A stretch of DNA of 27,143 nt from JBECKQ01 sp040235375 (GCA_040235375.1 JBECKQ010000074.1:1-27143), one strand, 5' to 3'. Numbered from the stretch's first letter, positions 8,197 to 16,642 are shown. Notes: a model not told the origin generated them from the letters alone. Program-made: numbers and translations.

Positions 8197-8689
8197 GCGG
8201 CAGTGTCACTGATTGAGAACGACGGCGCTGGTCGGTGGCAACTGGATTAGCCCGCGGTTCCCGTGGGTTGTTCTGCTGTATCCAAGTGACGGACGCGGTG
8301 GGCCGCGGCCGGCAATCGAAAAGAGCGCCCGGATCAGCCTGATTCCGCGTACCACGTGGCCGCATTGGTCGCTGCCACTTGCGCCTATCGGCGCCGATGG
8401 TACCCACGTGCCGGAGACATCGACGCGGATCTCGCCGATTGCGGGTTTCTACAATCGGCATTTTCCCGGCTCCGAACCCATTGCATCGTCACGGGCAACA
8501 GTAGGGATCGATTCGTAATGGTGATTTCGCAGGGAGTTGCCGTGCTGCCAGCGTGTGCTTTGTCCATGCGGGTAATGGGCCGCGTGCCCGGCCATATCGA
8601 CAACCGCTTCTCCGGCGGATGCCTGGCATCTGCGTTGTCTCGAGGAGTGATCCTCGACCGCGACCGAAATCCGTGGTAATTATGCCGCC
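8197..8689. other. Divergent intergenic region before the kinase gene
   Basis: This stretch lies between the promoter of the PEP-CTERM gene (-) and the start of the Ser/Thr kinase (+). Its main content is the second copy of the 125-bp repeat. Frames here are short, Arg/Pro-rich and unconvincing, and no clear kinase promoter is visible. Confidence 0.45.
8284..8410. repeat. Copy 2 of the roughly 125-bp non-coding repeat
   Basis: This is the partner of 6792-6918, in the same orientation about 1.5 kb away. It starts with AAGTGAC, shares GATTCCGCGTA and TGCGCCT, and ends with ACGTG as copy 1 does. Its own hairpin uses ATTGG+CGCTG (8364-8368, 8370-8374) paired with CGGCG+CCGAT (8389-8398) around a 14-base loop, with one bulged T. 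Confidence 0.65.
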
Positions 8690-11407
8690 GTGTCGGACTG
8701 TCAGCAATGCGGAGAACGACTTGCGGAAGGCTGTCGTTTCTGCCCGAGTTGCGGGATTTCCATCGGCCAGGGCGAGTCGACAGTAAGTACACCGCCCCGG
8801 GATGATGCGCTGAATGCGGCCGCAGTATCCCGCGGTGATTCCATGCGCACTCATGGCCGGTTTGTTCCCGGCTCGAAGCTCGGTGGGCGTTACCGCATCG
8901 TTGGCCTGTTGGGCCAGGGCGGTATGGGCGAGGTCTATCGGGCCGACGATCTCGAGCTCGGCCAGTCGGTCGCGCTGAAGTTCCTGCCCCAGAAGGTCGC
9001 GGCCGATCCGGTGGCCCTCGATCGTTTTCGCAGCGAAGTGCGCACCGCCCGCCGCATCGCTCATCCCAATGTCTGCCGCATGTTCGACATCGGGCAGGCC
9101 GACGGGCACATTTTCCTTTCGATGGAGTACATCGACGGTGAGGACCTCGCCCACGTCCTTCGCCGGATGGGCCGGCCGAGCAACGAAAAGGCGCTCGAGA
9201 TCGCCCGGCAACTATGCCTCGGGCTGGCTGCGGCGCACGAAAACGGCGTGCTCCATCGTGACCTCAAGCCGGCCAACATCATGATCGACGGCCGCGGTTG
9301 TGTGCGGATCACTGACTTCGGCCTCGCCGGGCTGGCCGACGAACTCGGCGATCGAGAGGAGCATGTCGGAACGCCGGCATACATGGCGCCGGAACAACTC
9401 ACCAGCGGCACTGTCTCCGTTCGCAGCGACATCTACGCACTGGGGCTGATTCTGCATGAAGTGTTCACTGGGCGCAAGGTGTTCGATACCAACAGCGTCG
9501 CCGAGCTCAAGCGTCAGCACCAGACCGGCACCATCACCATGTCGTCCTCCGGAACGGATGCAATCGATCCTGTCGTGGAACGCGTCGTCTGCCGCTGCCT
9601 GGAACAGGACCCGCAGCGTCGTCCCTCGTCGGTCTACGCCGTGCTCGGCGCACTGCCCGGCGGCGATCCTCTGGCGGCGGCCCTGGCGGCCGGGGAAACG
9701 CCTTCCCCGGAATTGCTCGCTGACGCCGGCGACTCAGGCGGTCTGGCCCCGCGCGTGGCGATTCCGCTTCTCGCCGCAAGCCTGATCTTGCTCGGGATCC
9801 TCGTGTGGCTGGCGCCGCGCAAGTCACTGATCGGTCGCACTGCTCTCGATACCCCGGAAGTCGAACTCGCCTTGCGCGCCCGCGATCTGGTGAAGGAAGT
9901 CACCGGCCATGATGCACCGAACTACGAGGCTTCTGGCTTTGTAGCCAATCGACCCTACCTCGATCACATCCGCAAGCACGACGATTCCCCCGACCGCTGG
10001 GACCGGCTGGGCACTCAGCGTCCACCGGCGATGATATACTGGCATCGCTTCAGCCGGACCGGGATGACCCCCGCGGGCCTGCACGTCGATCGAGTCTCGC
10101 CTGACAATCCGCCCATGTCAGGGCCGGGCAGCGCCGTAGTCGAGTTCGATCCGCGGGGGCGACTCATGCGGCTACAGGTCGTACCGGACCGGGAACCGCC
10201 ATCGCCGCCGGACGATCCGATCGACGCGGGCAAGGTTCTCTTGGGACCTGCGGGGCTGGACGAATCCGAGTTCGAACCGGTAGAAGCCCGCTTTACGCCC
10301 CCGGTCCCGTGTGACAATGTCCGGGCCTTCTCCCTGGGCGATGGATCGAAGCCGGGAGAATCGGCCATAGTGCAAGTGGGTTCGTTTCGTGGCCGACCCA
10401 ACTACTTCGAAATCGTCAACCCCTGGGACGCAACGGAGGAACCGACCGACACGACACGGATACCATTCGCGGTGGCGATCATTGGAATCGGCTTACTCGT
10501 TGTCACCAACCTGATCGCGTATCGCAATCTGGTGCAGAATCGTTGCGATCGACGGGGCGCCTTCCGCCTGGCCCTTTTTACGCTGTTAGTCTGGCTGTTG
10601 AGTTGGGCGATCGCCGACCTTCGCTTTCGCGGTTCGCTCGACGATGTTGCCAGTACGATCGGCTACATGTTGTTCGGAAAACCTCTCGGGCATGCCTTTG
10701 CCCACGCGTTTATCACTTGGATCGCGTACATCGCGCTCGAGCCCTACGCTCGCCGACTCTGGCCGCGCACGCTTGTGACCTGGACCCGCCTTCTGATGGG
10801 GCGATTCCGCGATCCCCAGCTCGGGCGCGACATTCTCGTGGGCGCGCTGGTGGGCGGCGGGCTGGTCCTGCTGAGTCATCTTCCAGCGTTTGTTCTGGTG
10901 CACCTCGGGCATGGGCCGCCGACTCCCAACGCAGTCACCGTCGGGGGGCTGCGCGACAACCTGGCCCTGCTGGTGGCCAGCGCGAGCAATGCAGTGGGCG
11001 ATCCGCTGCTGTACCTCGTGCTGCTGGTCATCCTTCGACTTATCCTGCGCGTCAATTGGGCAGCGATGCTCGGGTTTGTGCTGCTGGCGGTTGTCCTGCA
11101 GTTCCTCGAACCGAATACGGTGCTGAACGCCGAGACCGTCGTCGAGGCAGTGAGGTCGGTGATCGGCGCAACCGTGATACTCGTAATCCTGATTCGATTC
11201 GGTGTTTGCGCGGTGATGGCGGCCTGGTGGCTGCACGCCTGCGTGGACTACTTCGCGATCACGCCCGATCTGATGCACTGGTACGCCGCACCGGCCCTCG
11301 TGTCGATCGTGTCCTGCGTGGCACTGATCTTCTACGGCTTTTACATTTCGCTCGCCGGCCAGCCGATCTTCAAGGACACGCTCGCCGAACGGCCCGCGTT
11401 CGCGTGA
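8690..11407 (+). CDS. Ser/Thr protein kinase with N-terminal zinc ribbon and polytopic C-terminal domain
   Basis: A 905-residue membrane kinase. Residues 1-22 form a zinc ribbon (C4-x2-C7 and C18-x2-C21). The kinase domain runs about 68-320: glycine loop GQGGMGEV (75-82), Lys97 in VALKFL, Glu116, catalytic HRDLKPAN (189-196), DFG (209-211) and GTPAYMAPEQ (228-237). All catalytic residues are present, so it should be active. A membrane helix follows (about 356-376), then an extracytoplasmic region of about 200 residues (380-585), and then several helices from about 587 to 895 including ALEPYARRLWPRTLVTWTRL and GRFRDPQLGRDILVGA. This C-terminal block recalls large acidobacterial and planctomycete kinases and probably senses or couples to the membrane. 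The start is GTG 8690, the only start that includes the first zinc-ribbon pair; its ribosome site is weak. Substrates are unknown. Confidence 0.93.
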   Translation: MSDCQQCGERLAEGCRFCPSCGISIGQGESTVSTPPRDDALNAAAVSRGDSMRTHGRFVPGSKLGGRYRIVGLLGQGGMGEVYRADDLELGQSVALKFLPQKVAADPVALDRFRSEVRTARRIAHPNVCRMFDIGQADGHIFLSMEYIDGEDLAHVLRRMGRPSNEKALEIARQLCLGLAAAHENGVLHRDLKPANIMIDGRGCVRITDFGLAGLADELGDREEHVGTPAYMAPEQLTSGTVSVRSDIYALGLILHEVFTGRKVFDTNSVAELKRQHQTGTITMSSSGTDAIDPVVERVVCRCLEQDPQRRPSSVYAVLGALPGGDPLAAALAAGETPSPELLADAGDSGGLAPRVAIPLLAASLILLGILVWLAPRKSLIGRTALDTPEVELALRARDLVKEVTGHDAPNYEASGFVANRPYLDHIRKHDDSPDRWDRLGTQRPPAMIYWHRFSRTGMTPAGLHVDRVSPDNPPMSGPGSAVVEFDPRGRLMRLQVVPDREPPSPPDDPIDAGKVLLGPAGLDESEFEPVEARFTPPVPCDNVRAFSLGDGSKPGESAIVQVGSFRGRPNYFEIVNPWDATEEPTDTTRIPFAVAIIGIGLLVVTNLIAYRNLVQNRCDRRGAFRLALFTLLVWLLSWAIADLRFRGSLDDVASTIGYMLFGKPLGHAFAHAFITWIAYIALEPYARRLWPRTLVTWTRLLMGRFRDPQLGRDILVGALVGGGLVLLSHLPAFVLVHLGHGPPTPNAVTVGGLRDNLALLVASASNAVGDPLLYLVLLVILRLILRVNWAAMLGFVLLAVVLQFLEPNTVLNAETVVEAVRSVIGATVILVILIRFGVCAVMAAWWLHACVDYFAITPDLMHWYAAPALVSIVSCVALIFYGFYISLAGQPIFKDTLAERPAFA

Positions 11408-11449
11408 AGTTGCGGCGCGTCGGTGCGCGGGACGCGTCGGACTCCGCCT

Positions 11450-12184
11450 TCAGCGGGCCGAAGGGTGACCGAGCGCTTCCTTCATCACCGCATCCAGCTC
11501 GATCAGCGCCTTGGCGCCATCACCCTGAAACGCGCTGCCGTGCATCGTCGCCAGCGTACGCGGCTGGAGCGCAGCCAGTCCTTCGAGCAGCGGACGCGTG
11601 TTCGGCGTATAGGGCATGTAGTTCATCAGCGGCCCGGCCTGGTAGGCGAGAAGGGACTGCCGCACGCGCCCGAGGATATCTGTCTCGGTCAGCGGTTCGA
11701 CATCGCCGTCGTGATGGAAGAGGTCGGAGCAGAACAGCACCTGCTGCGTCTCTTCGAACAGCATGCCCGCGTCCCACCCGTGCGGCAGGTGCGGCGTCGG
11801 GCGATGGCGGAATCGCAACCGGCCGGTGCACAGCGTCTCATCCGGGTTCAGCGTTCTCGGAGGGCGATCGGCAAAATCGTTGAGATTCACGAGTGCGCCG
11901 ACGAACCCCGTCACGGCCTGCGCTTGCGGTGCAATCTTCAGCCACTCGTTCAGCGAGCCGCACTCATCGACCTCGAAGTGGCTGTAGCCGATCCACCGCA
12001 GCGCCGTCGGGTCGATCACGCGTTTGACCGCTTCCAGCACGGCCGGAAACATGCGGCACATGCCCGTGTGATAGAGCAACGGTTCGTCATCCACCACGAG
12101 GAAATGGTTGAACTGCAGGTTGATCTCCGGCATCAGAATGCTGATGCGATGGACACCCGGTGCAATCTCGGTGATCTGGGCCAT
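11450..12184 (-). CDS. Metallo-beta-lactamase-fold protein, flavodiiron (ODP)-like
   Basis: A 244-residue cytoplasmic MBL-fold protein. The opening (ITEIAPGVHRISILMPEINL, then QFNHFLVVDDEP) is that of the diiron domain in flavodiiron proteins. The metal motif is H69-F-E71-V-D73-E74, matching the HxExD arrangement of flavodiiron proteins rather than the HxHxDH of hydrolases. Other likely ligands are H135 (PHLPHGWDAG), D154 (LFCSDLFHHDGD) and H215 (MHGSAF). The flavodoxin domain of true flavodiiron O2/NO reductases is absent; the protein stops after the MBL core. It may be a stand-alone diiron oxygen- or NO-reducing or sensing protein that needs a separate electron donor. ATG 12184 has AAGGTC about eight bases upstream. 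It converges with the kinase gene across 42 bp. Confidence 0.85.
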   Translation of the reverse strand: MAQITEIAPGVHRISILMPEINLQFNHFLVVDDEPLLYHTGMCRMFPAVLEAVKRVIDPTALRWIGYSHFEVDECGSLNEWLKIAPQAQAVTGFVGALVNLNDFADRPPRTLNPDETLCTGRLRFRHRPTPHLPHGWDAGMLFEETQQVLFCSDLFHHDGDVEPLTETDILGRVRQSLLAYQAGPLMNYMPYTPNTRPLLEGLAALQPRTLATMHGSAFQGDGAKALIELDAVMKEALGHPSAR

Positions 12185-12507
12185 AGCGAGACCTTTCGGC
12201 TAGCCGGCACGCACTGAGTTCCCCGTGCCTTGTTTGCGGTACGACCTTTTCCAAGTGACCTTGCCCGATTCCGTGGCCGGACTTTATTCCGTGATTGTAG
12301 CATCGAGGCAAATCCCGGGAAAACGATTCAAGGATCTGGCAGGCTCTCCGGTATAGGATGTGCTTGCAATCATAATGGCCGGCCGAGTTGCCTTGAAGTA
12401 ATCTTTACGACAGAAAGCGGATCGTCGCCTGCGGGCCATCTGCGGGATTCCCGCAGGCACAGAGCCTTGTCAGAATCAAACAGTCGCGAAACGTGCTGAG
12501 GCAGCCA
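12185..12507. other. Divergent promoter region
   Basis: This gap separates the MBL gene (-) from the small zinc-ribbon gene (+). Read on minus, TACAAT (12294-12299) is a fair -10 box for the MBL gene, with TTTTCC 18 bp upstream as a weak -35. On plus, CATAAT at about 12369-12374 is a possible -10. A CCAAGTGAC ... CGATTCCG fragment at 12251-12272 recalls the start of the 125-bp repeat but is too short to assign. Confidence 0.35.
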
Positions 12508-12723
12508 ATGAAACCCAGACAGGACATGAAATGCCCGTACTGCGGCGGCCGGGAGTTCGAAGTCGAGAACCTCGGGAACCCCGCCACCACCTGGAAGGTC
12601 ACGTTTGGCAGCCAGTTCTTCAAAAAGAAGGAACTGCGAGCTTGTGCGTGCCGGCACTGCGGTTTTGTTTCGCTGTTCGTCGAACCCGAACAGGATCAGC
12701 TCGAAGGCCCACAGGCCGGTTAG
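12508..12723 (+). CDS. Small zinc-ribbon protein
   Basis: A 71-residue protein with two Cys pairs placed like a zinc ribbon: CPYC (C9, C12) and CRHC (C48, C51), with an extra Cys at 46. Between them, REFEVENLGNPATTWKVTFG and a basic turn FKKKEL are consistent with a small beta-ribbon. Such proteins bind nucleic acid or protein; nothing shows which. ATG 12508 follows TGAGG with six-base spacing and begins MKPRQDMKCPYC; an upstream start at 12493 is possible but would overlap that site. The TAG stop overlaps the stop of the converging hydrolase gene by a few bases. Confidence 0.7.
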   Translation: MKPRQDMKCPYCGGREFEVENLGNPATTWKVTFGSQFFKKKELRACACRHCGFVSLFVEPEQDQLEGPQAG

Positions 12724-13694
12724 CCCGAGGAACCTTCCGCTCGTCGCAGGAACGCGCGCAAGGTCCGGTTGAACGCTTCGGGGCGTTCAGCGTGTGACAG
12801 GTGTGACGCGTTCTCGATCACCACGAACTGCGATCCCGGCATGTTGCGGTGGTAATATTCGGTCGCCGCAGGCGTCGCTTCGTCGTACCGGCCGCAGATG
12901 AACAGCGTCGGCACCGTGATTTCCTTGAGGCGATCCACCCGCTCGTAGTCCTTCAACGTGCCCGTAATCGTGAACTCGCTGGGACCGCACATGTACAGGT
13001 ACACGTCCTGGCCCATCTTCTCCGGCGAGAGCGCACGCTGGACGCAGTCCGGCCACGGATCCAGGCGGCAGACATGCTGCGCGTAGAACGCATTCAACGC
13101 CGCCTGGTACGCCGGCGACTCGAATTCGCCCGAGCGTTCGGCCGCGTGAACCGCCGCCTGCATCTCCTTCGGCAGTTCCAGCAGCCAGACACGCTGGTCG
13201 GCGACCCAGCGCTCCATGCTGAGCGCCGGCCCCGCCAGAGTCAGGCTCACGACGCCTTCCGGCTGTCGTCGGAGCATGTAGTCCACCGCGAGCATGGTTC
13301 CCCACGAGTGACCCAGGATGTGCACGCGATCGAGATGCAGCGCCGTGCGGACCGTCGCCAACTCGTCGACGTATCGTTCGATCGTCCACAACGACTCGTC
13401 TTTGGGCCGGTCGGAGTTGCCGCAGCCGAGCTGGTCGTAGAACACAACCGGCCGGCTGTCCGCAAGAGCCTCCAGCGGTTCAAGATAATCGTGCGGCACA
13501 CCCGGACCGCCATGCAGAACCAGCAGGGGTACGCCGGGCTTATCCGCGCCGACGATCTTGTACCAGACCGCTCCGCCTTCGACTGGAATTCGCCCTTCGC
13601 GGACGAGCGGCTGGCGATGCGCTGTAGCACATCCGGCGCCGAACCCGAACAGAAGCGCGCAGAGCACAAAAAGCCTGTGTGGATTCAACTGCAT
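12720..13694 (-). CDS. Alpha/beta hydrolase, proline iminopeptidase-like (S33) lipoprotein
   Basis: A 324-residue alpha/beta hydrolase. Residues 1-22 (basic start, hydrophobic LFVLCALLFGFGAG, then C22) look like a lipoprotein signal, although Gly rather than Leu stands at -3 of the lipobox. The catalytic features of peptidase family S33 are complete: oxyanion loop HGGPG (61-65), YDQLGCGNSDRP, nucleophile elbow GHSWG with S130, D271 in CGRYDEATPA and H298 in ENASHLSHAE. S33 proline iminopeptidases remove N-terminal proline from peptides, but the family includes esterases, so substrate is not certain. The frame extends upstream to 13937 with Arg/Ala-rich sequence; ATG 13694 gives the lipoprotein N-terminus. 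It converges on the zinc-ribbon gene with overlapping stop codons. Confidence 0.9.
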   Translation of the reverse strand: MQLNPHRLFVLCALLFGFGAGCATAHRQPLVREGRIPVEGGAVWYKIVGADKPGVPLLVLHGGPGVPHDYLEPLEALADSRPVVFYDQLGCGNSDRPKDESLWTIERYVDELATVRTALHLDRVHILGHSWGTMLAVDYMLRRQPEGVVSLTLAGPALSMERWVADQRVWLLELPKEMQAAVHAAERSGEFESPAYQAALNAFYAQHVCRLDPWPDCVQRALSPEKMGQDVYLYMCGPSEFTITGTLKDYERVDRLKEITVPTLFICGRYDEATPAATEYYHRNMPGSQFVVIENASHLSHAERPEAFNRTLRAFLRRAEGSSG

Positions 13695-14259
13695 TGGTGA
13701 ATTCCCGTCATGCGCGAGTCGGCGCCTTCCCCCGCACTGCGCGACGCAGAACAAGCAGTCGTGCACAACCTCTGCGCATGGACCGACCCGATTGATCGCG
13801 CCCGCACCGGCGCGGGCCCCGCCCTCCGGCCGGGCGATTATACCGGCAGTAGACTCGACGCGAGAGGTCGCAGCCGGTCGATCCTGCGAGCCTTCGCCGT
13901 CCAGTGGTTCGACCGGCGTCTGCGCTCGCAGTTCCACACGACAAGCAGGGCCACACCGACACCCAGCAGCCGGAATATCGTCCGGGACGGCCGGTTTCGA
14001 GGACCGGCGCCGGACTCGGCGTAGAGCGTCGCGAGCGGTAGCGGCGCTTCGACTGCGGGCGCTCGGCTTGGCGCTTGTAAGTGAACCCTGTACACCAGGC
14101 GCTTTGCCGTCGGCGGATGCGCCGCGTTGCGCGGCGTCGAAGTGCTCTGCTGGACGCGAAGACTGATGCTCCAGCGGGGGCGGAGTCGCCGTTTGTTGCT
14201 GGCAAACACGCCGGCGAGTCCGAGCGGCATGCGTCTTGCGAGGGCAGGAGAACGAGATC
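13695..14259. other. Long gap with a doubtful minus-strand frame
   Basis: No firm gene lies in this stretch between divergent units. A minus-strand frame ending at 13838 and open back beyond 14230 has high G/C third positions in its last part and encodes a possible membrane helix (IFRLLGVGVALLVVWN) followed by ERRRRS. Its N-terminal part is Arg/Pro/Ser-rich, no ribosome site is seen, and it could be a decayed gene. GC-rich inverted repeats occur near 13798-13836. Confidence 0.25.
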
Positions 14260-16005
14260 GTGAGCAGGTCTGCGCGAACCCTTGCAGTTGCGGTCGGGGC
14301 GGCGGTTCTCGCCTACGCGGTGGCCGTTGTCTGCGACCTGCCTGCAACGCTCGCGAACTGGACGCAGCATCCGCAGTTCGGCACGCTCACTGAAGTCGCC
14401 GTCCCGCTGCTCGTCCTGGTGGTCGGAGTCGTCTGCTCGTTTCATCAGCAATCGCGCTCGCCGGGTGTCCGGAGCGACTCGCGCGGCGCGGTGCAGAGCG
14501 CCTTCTGCGAAGGCGACGGGCAGCTTCGTCTGCTGCTCGAGAAGATCCCGGCGATCGTCTGGGCCACGGACACACAGCTCCGGTACACGTGCTCGGCAGG
14601 CGCCGGCCTGGCGGCGCTGACCGCGGAAGTCGGAGCGCTCGACGGCCGCACACTCGATCAGCAGTTCGGCGCGGACGATGATGCCTCTCTCCCCACAGCC
14701 GCCCATCGCCAGGCTCTGCGTGGCGAGCCCGCCAGCTACGAGTTCAGTGCGGGGAGGCGGACGTACCAGGCCCACGTGGAACCGCTGCGGAATTCAAACG
14801 ACACCATCATCGGATGCATCGGTATCGCCCTCGATGTCACCGAGCGCACCCGAGTCGAAAGGGCACTGAAGGCAAGTCACAGCCTGCTGACCGCGATCGT
14901 CGAGGGGACGCAGAACCCGATCTTCGTCACGGACATGAATGGCCGATTCGTGCTGGTCAATTCGAAGGCGGCGGAGTTGGTGGGCAGGCCCGTGGAAGAG
15001 ATCATCGGGAGGGACGACGCGGCCATCTTTCCGCCGGAGTTGGCGCAGCGGATCGCCGAGGAGGACCGCCGGATCTTCGCCACCGGCGAGAGTGGCAGCT
15101 ACGAGCGTGTGGGTGTCATGGTGAATGGCGAGGAGCGTTCCTACCTCAACACGAAATCGATCTACCGGGACCACGACGGCAAACCCCTCGGGCTCGTGGG
15201 CATCGCCCACGACATCACTGATCGGCGCCGGGCAGAGGAACAGGTGCGACGGCATCAGGCAGAACTGGCACACGCCGGTCGGCTCAGTGCCGCCGGGGAG
15301 ATGGCCTCGGAATTGGCCCACGAGCTGAACCAGCCGCTGGCCGTCATTCTGTCGGGCGCTGAACTGTGCCTGCGTCTGGCGCACTCGCAGGGCGGGAACT
15401 CTCCCGAGGCTCTGGGGATCCTCGCGGACATTGCCGCCCAAGCTGAACGCGCCGGGCAGATCGTCCATCGCCTCAAAGCGTTCGTGGCCAAGCGCAAGCC
15501 TCACCGCATGGCGACGGACGTAAACGCCGTCGCACGGAACGCGGCCGGACTGGCGAAGGTGGAGGCGGCCGCAGGCGATGTCACCGTGCAACTGGAGTTG
15601 GCTGACGCGCTGCCGACGGTGCAGGCGGACGCGATCCAGATCGAGCAGGTCATCCTCAACCTGATGCGGAACGGCATGCAGGCCATGGCCGATACGCCGG
15701 TCAACGAGCGCCGGCTCACCGTGCGAACTGTCGCGCAAGGCAACGGTGGAATACGGCTGGCCGTATCCGACACAGGCCGAGGCCTGGCTGAGCAGGATGT
15801 CGAGAAGCTCTTTGATCCGTTCTGCACGACGCGGCCCGAGGGCATGGGGCTCGGCTTATCGCTAAGCCGTTCAATCATCGAGGCCCACGGCGGTCGGTTG
15901 TGGGCGACATCCGATCTCGAGCGGGGAGCCATGTTCAACTTCACGCTTCCCCCGGAAGGCAGATCTCAGGAGGAGAATAGCGGTGAGACCGGTGAAGTCA
16001 GGTGA
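14260..16005 (+). CDS. PAS-domain sensor histidine kinase, FixL/NtrB-like
   Basis: A 581-residue membrane sensor kinase. Two helices near the N-terminus (ARTLAVAVGAAVLAYAVAVV and EVAVPLLVLVVGVVCSF) anchor it. A first PAS-like domain (about 90-195, LLLEKIPAIVWATDTQLRYT) and a second (about 212-325, IVEGTQNPIFVTDMNGRFVL, ending GIAHDITDRRRAEEQ) follow. The phosphoacceptor is H354 in ASELAHELNQPL, the form typical of FixL/DctB-type kinases. The ATPase domain has N box NLMRNGMQAM, DTGRGL, LFDPF and GMGLGLSLS, so it should be active. No heme-binding His pattern is obvious in the PAS domains, so an oxygen signal cannot be claimed. GTG 14260 has AGGAG nine bases upstream; a TTG at 14236 is the alternative. 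Its end overlaps the next gene, its likely partner. Confidence 0.92.
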   Translation: MSRSARTLAVAVGAAVLAYAVAVVCDLPATLANWTQHPQFGTLTEVAVPLLVLVVGVVCSFHQQSRSPGVRSDSRGAVQSAFCEGDGQLRLLLEKIPAIVWATDTQLRYTCSAGAGLAALTAEVGALDGRTLDQQFGADDDASLPTAAHRQALRGEPASYEFSAGRRTYQAHVEPLRNSNDTIIGCIGIALDVTERTRVERALKASHSLLTAIVEGTQNPIFVTDMNGRFVLVNSKAAELVGRPVEEIIGRDDAAIFPPELAQRIAEEDRRIFATGESGSYERVGVMVNGEERSYLNTKSIYRDHDGKPLGLVGIAHDITDRRRAEEQVRRHQAELAHAGRLSAAGEMASELAHELNQPLAVILSGAELCLRLAHSQGGNSPEALGILADIAAQAERAGQIVHRLKAFVAKRKPHRMATDVNAVARNAAGLAKVEAAAGDVTVQLELADALPTVQADAIQIEQVILNLMRNGMQAMADTPVNERRLTVRTVAQGNGGIRLAVSDTGRGLAEQDVEKLFDPFCTTRPEGMGLGLSLSRSIIEAHGGRLWATSDLERGAMFNFTLPPEGRSQEENSGETGEVR

Positions 16006-16642
16006 GATTTCTGCGCTTGAGAAACCGCTGCCCGTCGTGCACGTCGTGGACGACGACGATGCCCTGAGGAAAATGATGGCGATGCTGCTCGAGTCGGTCG
16101 GCGTCGAGGCCGTCACACATCCCTCGGCGGAAGCCTTCCTCGAAAGCTACGACCCCAGCCGGCCCGCGTGCCTCGTGCTCGACGTACGAATGCGGGGAAT
16201 GAGCGGGCTCGAGCTGCAGCGCGAGCTTGCGGCGCGGGGGGCGCGCATTCCCACCATCGTGCTCACTGGTCATGGCGACGTGCCCATGGCCGTCGAGGCC
16301 ATGCGCATGGGAGCAGTCGACTTCATCGAGAAGCCTTTCCGCGAACAGCGGTTGCTGCACTGCATCCGGCAGGCCCTTGCCCAGGATCGCCGGCAGCGGC
16401 GCGAGCAGGCCGAACGGGCCGAGATCCTTGTGCGCCTGGGGCTTCTCACCGATCGCGAACGCGAAGTGCTCGACCGTATCACGGCCGGCCAGGCCGACCG
16501 GCAGATCGCCGCCGAGTTGGGCATGAGTCTCAAAGCGATCGCAGCAAACCGGACGCGAATCATGAAGAAGATGCAGGTTCGCTCCACTGCGGAGCTTGTG
16601 CGCACAGTCTGCACGTTACGAGATCCCGAGCAGGGAGCGTAG
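15983..16642 (+). CDS. FixJ/NarL-family response regulator
   Basis: A 219-residue regulator. The receiver domain (about 16-135) has the acidic pocket D23-D25, phosphoacceptor D67 in LVLDVRM, T95 in IVLTGHGDV and K117 in DFIEKPF. A linker (AQDRRQRREQAERAEILVRL) leads to a LuxR-type helix-turn-helix (about 154-208, LTDREREVLDRITAGQADRQ and IAAELGMSLKAIAANRTRIM). The usual VExHR-like recognition helix reads IAANRTR here, so its DNA site may differ from other FixJ proteins. GTG 15983 lies 23 bp inside the sensor kinase gene, with AGGAGG upstream, so the two genes are probably translationally coupled. The FixJ-like layout and the FixL-like His box argue that they form one two-component system; the signal and target genes are not visible. 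Confidence 0.93.
   Translation: MRPVKSGEISALEKPLPVVHVVDDDDALRKMMAMLLESVGVEAVTHPSAEAFLESYDPSRPACLVLDVRMRGMSGLELQRELAARGARIPTIVLTGHGDVPMAVEAMRMGAVDFIEKPFREQRLLHCIRQALAQDRRQRREQAERAEILVRLGLLTDREREVLDRITAGQADRQIAAELGMSLKAIAANRTRIMKKMQVRSTAELVRTVCTLRDPEQGA

Noticed and set aside
8093..8461. Minus-strand frame of 122 codons in the kinase leader
   Set aside because: It is Arg/Pro-rich and covers the 125-bp repeat, but the matching region of the other copy does not keep this frame.
10543..11883. 446-codon plus frame across the end of the Ser/Thr kinase gene
   Set aside because: It is Arg/Ser/Ala-rich without motifs and overlaps both the kinase and the MBL gene; composition shadow.
12251..12290. Third copy of the 125-bp repeat
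   Set aside because: CCAAGTGAC, CGATTCCG and TGGCCG occur in the right order, but the text between them is missing and the hairpin is absent. It is too short to separate from chance.
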